Shown in pieces: positions 50,177-55,052 of a stretch of DNA of 55,052 nucleotides. Location of the stretch: the IMG/VR virus record IMGVR_UViG_3300044546_001769, positions 1-55,052 of that record, one strand, 5' to 3'. The position numbers and the translations under genes were made by a program. Every line of letters starts with the position of its first letter. Position 1 is the stretch's first letter. The notes under the pieces were generated by a model. It was not told the DNA's origin, did not search any database, and was given only the letters and a program-made list of their open reading frames with translations. Source of the stretch: a virus.

Positions 50177-50698
50177 ATGACTAAGCAATTTATTACAAGC
50201 GATATTCATTTTTCGCACGAACGAATTCTGGAATACAATTCAGAAACTCGCGGCGCGTTTAAAGATACACAAGAGATGAATGAAGAAATCATTCGCCGCT
50301 GGAATACGACGATTGGTACTGACGATCATGTATTTGTTCTTGGTGACATGTTCATGGGTAATGTTCAGCAGCATGCTGTCCCTATTCTCAATAGACTTAA
50401 TGGTTCAAAGACTCTTATTCTTGGAAATCACGACCGCAGTCTAATGAAGATCCCTGGAATCGAATCATTTTTTCATGGCGTGTTTGACTATTTGTGTTAT
50501 GAATATAGTCATAAGCAAGCAGTTATCATGTTTCACTATCCTATTCAAAATTGGGATGGAAAATACCGCGGGTCTATTCATCTTCACGGTCATTGCCATG
50601 GAGCGCCGACTGGAATCCAGGGTAAAATAAAGGATATTGGAATGGATTGCAATAATCTATATCCATTTTGTTTGGACGATCTTGTTAAAACCTTTTAA
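50177..50698 (+). CDS. Calcineurin-like metallophosphoesterase, 173 aa
   Basis: Motifs ITSDIHFSHERI, FVLGDMFMGN, LILGNHDRSL, MFHYPI and LHGHCHG are all present. Short, single-domain type seen in many phages. GATGGAATT serves as ribosome binding site. Substrate unknown; the compact form suggests a nucleotide or nucleic-acid phosphodiesterase. Confidence 0.85.
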   Translation: MTKQFITSDIHFSHERILEYNSETRGAFKDTQEMNEEIIRRWNTTIGTDDHVFVLGDMFMGNVQQHAVPILNRLNGSKTLILGNHDRSLMKIPGIESFFHGVFDYLCYEYSHKQAVIMFHYPIQNWDGKYRGSIHLHGHCHGAPTGIQGKIKDIGMDCNNLYPFCLDDLVKTF

Positions 50699-50708
50699 GG
50701 AGAAATTT

Positions 50709-50909
50709 ATGGACGAGTATGATTATGAAAGAGAAGCACGCGACTTTAAAACAATTGTGTTTGAAATGCGATCAAATAACGGTGAAAAAGTCAGACTAGA
50801 AAAAACCTTTCCAGAGCATGCAACGTGGATGGAAGTTTCAAACTATTATTATAACTTCTTAGCTGGAATTGGCTATCATTTACAACCAGCCGATGTAGGT
50901 GCAGAATGA
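50709..50909 (+). CDS. Hypothetical protein upstream of thyX, 66 aa
   Basis: AAGGAGAAATTT gives a near-perfect ribosome binding site; the longer frame from 50637 overlaps the phosphoesterase gene and is rejected. Acidic, beta-strand-like (FKTIVFEMRSNNGEKVRLEKTF). ATGA overlap with thyX. A small accessory protein of unknown function. Confidence 0.62.
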   Translation: MDEYDYEREARDFKTIVFEMRSNNGEKVRLEKTFPEHATWMEVSNYYYNFLAGIGYHLQPADVGAE

Positions 50910-51799
50910 TTGGAGCAACTATTGTTGCAGACAGTATTAGTTGCACGGGCAAACGGATTACTACATTTGAGATTGAACTGCCCAAGGTGCTTCTTGCGGA
51001 GTTTAATACTCATCGTATGATCTCAAAGAACTTTTCTAGTTCTCGTGCTATACCAAATGCTTCTGCGGTTCAAGTTGAATCTTTTGAGCCTGTTTTTTGG
51101 GGTAAAAACCAAAGCGGCATGGTAGCTAAAGATGAGGAAATTCAAGAGAAGCAATATGCTCGAGCAATTTGGTTATCTCATATTGATGCATGTAAGCAAA
51201 TTTCAATTAAATTAGCAGATCTTGGTCTCCACAAACAATGGTCAAACCGACCAAACGATTGGCATACAATGGCTCGAGGAGTAGCAACTGCAACTGAGTG
51301 GCAGAACTTCTTCAATTTACGTGCTCATCAGGATGCTCAACCAGAAATTGCAGTTCTAGCAAAATCTATGCATGAAGCAATGATGGTTTCGCAGCCAATG
51401 ACGTTGAACTCAAATGAATGGCATCTGCCTTATATTGAACGCTCGCGTGATTCAAAAGGAGTAATGATCTATTCAACTGAGTCCGATGGAGAAATTGACT
51501 TGGAAACTGCTAAAATTATTAGTGCGTCGTGCTGTGCACAGGTAAGTTATAGAAAAGCAGATACAAGTTTAGAAAAAGCAATGCGTGTATTTTCAATGTT
51601 GAATATAAACAATCCTGACACTATTCCACATTTTAGTCCGCTAGAACATCAGGCAACGCCAATGTCTGAAATTATGGGATTTACGCAGGGTGTTACGCAT
51701 ATGGATAAACACGCTAAATTTTGGTCTGGTAATTTTCAAGGATGGATTCAGCATCGCCAGCTTGTTATGAATTTAAACTCAATAGAATGTATGGGGTAA
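50906..51799 (+). CDS. thyX: Flavin-dependent thymidylate synthase ThyX
   Basis: The ThyX motif is THRMISKNFSSSR (His36, Arg37, Ser40, Asn42, Ser46, Arg47), matching RHRxxSxNxxSxR, and the second signature FFNLRAHQDAQPEIAVLAK holds the dUMP/FAD contacts. Makes dTMP from dUMP using methylene-THF and FAD. 297 aa is a normal length. With dCMP deaminase downstream it supplies dTTP. Confidence 0.94.
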   Translation: MIGATIVADSISCTGKRITTFEIELPKVLLAEFNTHRMISKNFSSSRAIPNASAVQVESFEPVFWGKNQSGMVAKDEEIQEKQYARAIWLSHIDACKQISIKLADLGLHKQWSNRPNDWHTMARGVATATEWQNFFNLRAHQDAQPEIAVLAKSMHEAMMVSQPMTLNSNEWHLPYIERSRDSKGVMIYSTESDGEIDLETAKIISASCCAQVSYRKADTSLEKAMRVFSMLNINNPDTIPHFSPLEHQATPMSEIMGFTQGVTHMDKHAKFWSGNFQGWIQHRQLVMNLNSIECMG

Positions 51800-51802
51800 A
51801 AA

Positions 51803-51988
51803 ATGACTGAAAATCAAGACAACACAATACACGAAATCGATGACGAAGGTTATCAATTTACGTATATTAAGCATGATGGAATTCTAGTTTTACATAATGA
51901 ATATGGTCCAGCCGTAGTTCATCCTGATGGATATTTTGCATGGTATGAATTTGGACGCCGACTTAGCTTTGGGTTTAAAAATGTTTAG
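51803..51988 (+). CDS. Hypothetical protein, 61 aa
   Basis: Starts four bases after thyX. The string DGILVLHNEYGPAVVHPDGYFAWYEFGR resembles the MORN-like short repeats in phage proteins (NEYGPAVxxPDGxxxWYxxG). It overlaps the start of the next gene by 8 bases. Confidence 0.6.
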   Translation: MTENQDNTIHEIDDEGYQFTYIKHDGILVLHNEYGPAVVHPDGYFAWYEFGRRLSFGFKNV

Positions 51989-52349
51989 ATATGCAATTTC
52001 AGTAAATCAAGATGGAAAATTTTTAACATGTTTTGTTGAAAATGCTGATTATGAAAATGTTAAAAGAATTCTTATTCAGCACTATACAACAACAGAAAAA
52101 GTTGTAGATCTTGTTTCTCAGGGGAATATTTCTGAACTTGGAAAATCGATCGAACTGAGTAAATTCTTTCAAAGAGATATTGGACATCTTAGAAGTAGAT
52201 TTAACATTTCTTCAAACATTGCAACAATGATGAAATATGTAGAAAAAAATAATGCAGCGCGTTATTTTGTATTCTACAAGACGTCTTGGTTTACAAGTGT
52301 CATAGCAGATATGGATAAAAATTACAAAGGTTTTCAACCACTACTGTAA
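51981..52349 (+). CDS. Hypothetical protein, 122 aa
   Basis: ATG at 51981 preferred; the frame from 51927 would cover much of the previous gene. Helical with basic patches (FQRDIGHLRSRFNISSNIATMMKYVEKN). No family recognised. Confidence 0.58.
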   Translation: MFRYAISVNQDGKFLTCFVENADYENVKRILIQHYTTTEKVVDLVSQGNISELGKSIELSKFFQRDIGHLRSRFNISSNIATMMKYVEKNNAARYFVFYKTSWFTSVIADMDKNYKGFQPLL

Positions 52350-52380
52350 TTTTTACTTTTAATAAAATATGTAGTATAAT
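52350..52380 (+). promoter_or_regulatory. Early promoter, conserved family
   Basis: TTTTTACTTTTAAT, then TATAAT at 52375-52380, immediately after the preceding stop. Ribosome binding site AAAGGAAAG follows. Confidence 0.8.
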
Positions 52381-52404
52381 TAAATTTTAACGAAAGGAAA
52401 GATT

Positions 52405-52578
52405 ATGATGATGCCACAATGTGTTCTGCAGAGTATTAAACCACCTTCAGAGCTAGCTGAACGAAATGCTCAGCGTCTTGCTGAAGCTAAAGAAAAATTG
52501 GGTGAAACTTGGCTTCTTCATCCAAACAACAAACGCGTCCGGGTGTCCAATACAAACTTGAATAAGGCATTAAAATGA
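52405..52578 (+). CDS. Hypothetical protein, 57 aa
   Basis: First gene after the promoter; AAAGGAAAGATT before ATG ATG ATG. Basic, helical (PPSELAERNAQRLAEAKEKLGETWLLHPNNKRVR). ATGA overlap with the next small membrane gene. Confidence 0.62.
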   Translation: MMMPQCVLQSIKPPSELAERNAQRLAEAKEKLGETWLLHPNNKRVRVSNTNLNKALK

Positions 52579-52748
52579 AATTTGTACTTTTAATTTTATT
52601 TTTGCTGTTGATTGGTTTTGTGTGTTATCAGTGTAGTAAACGAGTTTCATTAGATTGGGTTATTCGTGTAACTCAAACTGGAATACGTATTACATTTATT
52701 GCTGTCTGGATTCTTATTGCAATCGTAGCAACGCTGTTAGTATTATGA
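52575..52748 (+). CDS. Small two-span membrane protein, 57 aa
   Basis: Spans at about residues 3-18 (FVLLILFLLLIGFVCY) and 37-57 (GIRITFIAVWILIAIVATLLVL), joined by a short basic loop. ATGA overlaps on both sides link it to the dCMP deaminase. Function unknown. Confidence 0.58.
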   Translation: MKFVLLILFLLLIGFVCYQCSKRVSLDWVIRVTQTGIRITFIAVWILIAIVATLLVL

Positions 52749-53203
52749 AGTGGAAAACACGTTACCTCCTACTAGCAAAGCAAGTTTCGTCGTGGAGCAA
52801 GGATCCTTCACGAAAAATAGGATGTGTTGCAATTGGCGCAAAAGGTCAAGTACTCTCGCAAGGCTTTAATGGTTTTGCACGTGGAGTACACGACCACGCT
52901 GAGCGATTAAATGACAGACAGGAAAAATACAAATTTATCATTCACGCTGAAATGAATGCTATTTTTAATGCCACGCTAAATGGCGTTTCTTTGTGTGATT
53001 CTGATATGTACGTATATGGTTTGCCTGTTTGTAATGAATGCGCTAAAGGTATTATACAAGTTGGAGTTAAACGTGTTTTTATTTCCACTGATGGTGAGAC
53101 TGTTCCCGAAAATTGGTTAGAATCTTGGGAATTTAGTCGAAGGATGATGCAAGAGGCTGGTGTAGAAATTGAATTGTTAACTGAAAAATTAAAGGAAATT
53201 TAA
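52745..53203 (+). CDS. dCMP deaminase, 152 aa
   Basis: ATG at 52745 is at the coupling overlap; an in-frame upstream start at 52655 would overlap the membrane gene. Zinc site HAEMNAIFN (His67, Glu69) and VCNEC (Cys96, Cys99), preceded by DPSRKIGCVAIGAKG. Converts dCMP to dUMP for ThyX. Confidence 0.92.
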   Translation: MKWKTRYLLLAKQVSSWSKDPSRKIGCVAIGAKGQVLSQGFNGFARGVHDHAERLNDRQEKYKFIIHAEMNAIFNATLNGVSLCDSDMYVYGLPVCNECAKGIIQVGVKRVFISTDGETVPENWLESWEFSRRMMQEAGVEIELLTEKLKEI

Positions 53204-53204
53204 A

Positions 53205-53453
53205 ATGGAAATCGCCGATCAAAAGAAAAAAGCTATTGCTGATTTTTGTACTGAAATGTCAGCTTCTATGACTCGTGCAGAAGGCGAACGTGAGTTTCAA
53301 CGTGAAGCTGTTAAGAATATTGCAGAACAGCATCAAATTGATAAAAAGATGCTTAAACGTATTGCACGCATCTATCATACAGGAAAATTTTCTAGTACTC
53401 AAGAAGAGAATACTGAACTTGAGAACACATACACTACTATTTTTGGAGCGTAA
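53205..53453 (+). CDS. DsbA-like DNA-binding protein, 82 aa
   Basis: Pattern AIADFCTEMSASMTRAEGEREFQREAVKNIAEQHQIDKKMLKRIARIYHTGKF matches a family found in most T4-like phages and usually annotated DsbA or transcriptional regulator; T4 DsbA binds near late promoters. Mostly helical, 82 aa against 89 in T4. Follows the deaminase by one base. Confidence 0.7.
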   Translation: MEIADQKKKAIADFCTEMSASMTRAEGEREFQREAVKNIAEQHQIDKKMLKRIARIYHTGKFSSTQEENTELENTYTTIFGA

Positions 53454-53455
53454 AA

Positions 53456-53881
53456 TTGAAAGACAATACACTACAAAATACTGTAGATTGGTTTGCTGAG
53501 GCAGTCCGTACTCCAACTGATAAAAATAAAGTTGTTCAGATCGGCGTACACATTGAAGAATTTTCAGAGATGTTGGCATCTATTGGTTTGGCAGAATGCG
53601 CGGACAGTATGTCTCACGCTGCTGATTTTTTTAAGGCAGGACAGGTCAGTTACTCTGACCTCAAAATAGATCGGCAGGAATTACTAGACAGTCTTGCCGA
53701 TCAGATAGTAACATCATGTGGAATTGCACACCTTTTTGGAATGGACATTATTGGTGCGCTCAATGAAGTTAATCGGTCTAACTGGAGCAAGTTTGAAAAC
53801 GGTCGGGCAATTTTTGATGAAAATGGCAAGATCAAAAAAGGTGTTAACTACTCAAAACCAAAACTAGAGTCATTTATATGA
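53456..53881 (+). CDS. MazG-like nucleotide pyrophosphohydrolase, 141 aa (TTG start)
   Basis: TTG at 53456 with GGAGCGTAAAA upstream. The core is HIEEFSEMLASIG, then ELLDSLADQIVTSCGIAHLFGMDIIGALNEVNRSNWSKF, then GRAIFDENGKIKKGVNY. Glu/Asp pairs on two helices fit the all-alpha NTP-PPase (MazG) fold. It would hydrolyse dNTPs or aberrant NTPs, or alarmone precursors as suggested for phage MazG. ATGA overlap with the next gene. Confidence 0.82.
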   Translation: MKDNTLQNTVDWFAEAVRTPTDKNKVVQIGVHIEEFSEMLASIGLAECADSMSHAADFFKAGQVSYSDLKIDRQELLDSLADQIVTSCGIAHLFGMDIIGALNEVNRSNWSKFENGRAIFDENGKIKKGVNYSKPKLESFI

Positions 53882-54066
53882 GCGTTGCAAAAATCAAACG
53901 ATCTTACTCAAAATTTTCCGAGCAAATTGATGAGTGTGTGATTAGCACAGCAAGGAAGTTTGCTATTTGTATTTTCATTGTACTTACAAATGTTTCTCCG
54001 CTTGTAAATAATGTTTTTACTCTACGATTACAACATGACAATAAGCGAAATACAGTCTCTTCTTAA
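53878..54066 (+). CDS. Hypothetical protein, 62 aa
   Basis: ATGA overlap with the MazG-like gene. Basic N-terminus, hydrophobic middle (KFAICIFIVLTNVSPLVNNVF) that could be one span. Overlaps the next gene in another frame; which of the two dominates is unclear. Confidence 0.45.
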   Translation: MSVAKIKRSYSKFSEQIDECVISTARKFAICIFIVLTNVSPLVNNVFTLRLQHDNKRNTVSS

Positions 54067-54208
54067 AAAAGACGATTATTCTGAAGATTTATTTGCAGTA
54101 ATTGCACTAAATCTTCTTTCTGAACAAATCAAAAGAAGATTGGCTGAATTGGAAAATCAACTGATCGGCGTAGAAGACGTTTCTCCAACTTCCACTTGCG
54201 AAAAATAA
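54011..54208 (+). CDS. Hypothetical protein, 65 aa
   Basis: ATG at 54011, or 54035 (MTISEIQSLLKKDD), both without a good ribosome binding site. Helical, acidic (FAVIALNLLSEQIKRRLAELENQLIGVEDV). Overlaps the preceding gene by 56 bases from the first start, 32 from the second. Confidence 0.52.
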   Translation: MFLLYDYNMTISEIQSLLKKDDYSEDLFAVIALNLLSEQIKRRLAELENQLIGVEDVSPTSTCEK

Positions 54209-54226
54209 ACCCGTAAAAATACACAA

Positions 54227-54259
54227 TTTTTACTTTTATTCCTGTTTTTGTTGTATAAT
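54227..54259 (+). promoter_or_regulatory. Early promoter flanked by a 13-bp inverted repeat
   Basis: TTTTTACTTTTATT, then TATAAT at 54254-54259. The -10 box lies between the arms CCTGTTTTTGTTG (54241-54253) and CAACAAAAACAGG (54268-54280), a perfect palindrome that looks like an operator. Confidence 0.85.
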
Positions 54260-54287
54260 AACTCTATCAACAAAAACAGGTTTTATT

Positions 54288-54419
54288 ATGTACACACTGA
54301 TCTTAAACAACGGACGAGTAATGGTTTTTTCTGTTAAAGAATGTGCTGAACTGTATCAAACCATCCACACCGGCAGTACTCTTGTTTGTAATGAAATCTT
54401 CGAAAAGGAAGTTGCATAA
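54288..54419 (+). CDS. Hypothetical protein, 43 aa
   Basis: First gene after the 54227 promoter: MYTLILNNGRVMVFSVKECAELY, then STLVCNEIFEKEVA. A small alpha/beta peptide. Its stop overlaps the next ATG by one base, supporting co-translation. Confidence 0.58.
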   Translation: MYTLILNNGRVMVFSVKECAELYQTIHTGSTLVCNEIFEKEVA

Positions 54420-55052
54420 TGGCTACAATGAAAAAAGAACTCGCAAAGGTTCGTTCTAAAGTAAACTTGGAACCAGTAATAGATCAAGATAATTATACAA
54501 TTAGTCTCATGCATGCAACTAACTGGTACAATACAAATAACCAGTCGTCAGAGTATAGAAGCTGGTTTGTACAGCACTTTAAAAAGCGTATTGATTTTCA
54601 GACTAGTGTACTCAGCGATTTTGAGTACAGAATAGCTGGTGTCATTGCTCGTATTCTTGCAAATGGCAATGAATTACGCCAAGTTCATCATGATCGTCTT
54701 GAATCAGAATTTCAACTTGTTCGTGCAAAAGCTTTAAAAAATACTGAAAAGTTTTTAAAGCAGCAAGAAGAATCAGAAAAGCAACAGAACAAAAAACCAG
54801 TACTGTCTGCTCAAGAGAAAATTGACGAAAAAGTCAAAGACTTTCTTGGTGAATTCAGCGGTCTTGTTGATCAATTCGCAATTGATGGAACAGTTCCAAA
54901 TACAACAGCTCTTGTTAGAACAATGAAAATTGCTGGTCCAGCAATCTCAAAAATATCAGATAAAATCCAGCGTCCAATTGCAGAATTGCAAGAAGCGCTT
55001 GAAGGAAATGACAAGCAGCTGAATGAAGGTTATAGTCAGTACAAGAAAAGCG
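54419..55052 (+). CDS. Conserved phage protein, 3'-truncated by the window end
   Basis: Opens MATMKKELAKVRSKVNLEPVI, and NYTISLMHATNWYNTNNQSSEYRSWFVQHFKK is a pattern I associate with a conserved protein of T4-like myophages. The middle is a charged coiled coil (ALKNTEKFLKQQEESEKQQ). The remaining 3' end lies outside the window. No catalytic motif visible so far; function unknown. Confidence 0.7.
   Translation, partial: MATMKKELAKVRSKVNLEPVIDQDNYTISLMHATNWYNTNNQSSEYRSWFVQHFKKRIDFQTSVLSDFEYRIAGVIARILANGNELRQVHHDRLESEFQLVRAKALKNTEKFLKQQEESEKQQNKKPVLSAQEKIDEKVKDFLGEFSGLVDQFAIDGTVPNTTALVRTMKIAGPAISKISDKIQRPIAELQEALEGNDKQLNEGYSQYKKS

Overview
The window reads as one stretch of a large, low-G+C, T4-like contractile-tail phage (myovirus) infecting a Gram-negative host. 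The T4-type replication and late-transcription set is present in the T4 transcription order: late sigma gp55, gp47, gp46, sliding clamp gp45, clamp loader gp44 and gp62, RegA, polymerase gp43, UvsX, helicase gp41. A nested inner/outer-membrane spanin pair, a type IV pilin-like gene and periplasmic proteins point to a host with an outer membrane. The host genus cannot be named from the sequence. Every coding region I can support is on the + strand.

Layout. 1-12.05 kb: tail-fibre/adhesin genes (collagen-like fibre, papain-like protease fused to a lectin-like domain, large mosaic fibre proteins), with G+C-rich domain cassettes inserted in an A+T-rich background. 12.1-15.6 kb: small membrane proteins, a family-3 solute-binding protein with a signal peptide, a holin candidate and a lipase-like hydrolase. 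15.6-24.9 kb: more virion proteins and conserved phage structural or head-associated genes. 24.9-26.1 kb: small membrane proteins and the spanins. 26.1-26.36 kb: a regulatory gap with two back-to-back hairpins and two divergent promoters. 26.36-43.1 kb: late sigma, recombination and replication genes interspersed with small unknown genes, two tRNAs, an Hsp20 and a DexA-like exonuclease. 43.2-48.6 kb: an accessory island with a secreted hydrolase-like protein, a complete 7TM histidine kinase, a glycosyltransferase, a type IV pilin-like protein, a tiny secreted peptide and a LecA-like lectin-fold protein. 48.6-55.05 kb: early genes, many tiny, including an RNA polymerase omega-like subunit, ThyX, dCMP deaminase, a MazG-like enzyme and a DsbA-like protein.

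Regulation. At least eleven rightward promoters in 26-55 kb share one architecture: a T-rich box close to TTTTTACTTTTATT, then a TATAAT box, with about 16-21 bases between the two. At most of them the leader carries an inverted repeat of its own. One leftward copy faces the late genes and has no gene to serve. A few NATAAATA sites match the T4/cyanophage late promoter, as expected with gp55.

The most unusual content is the envelope and signalling gene set: a histidine kinase with all catalytic motifs, a pilin-like protein with a clean prepilin cleavage site, a secreted AHSAG-type protein, a LecA-like fold, and (elsewhere) a periplasmic solute-binding protein and a phage omega subunit. Together they suggest that the phage alters the surface, sensing and transcription of the infected cell. 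This is inference from gene content only.
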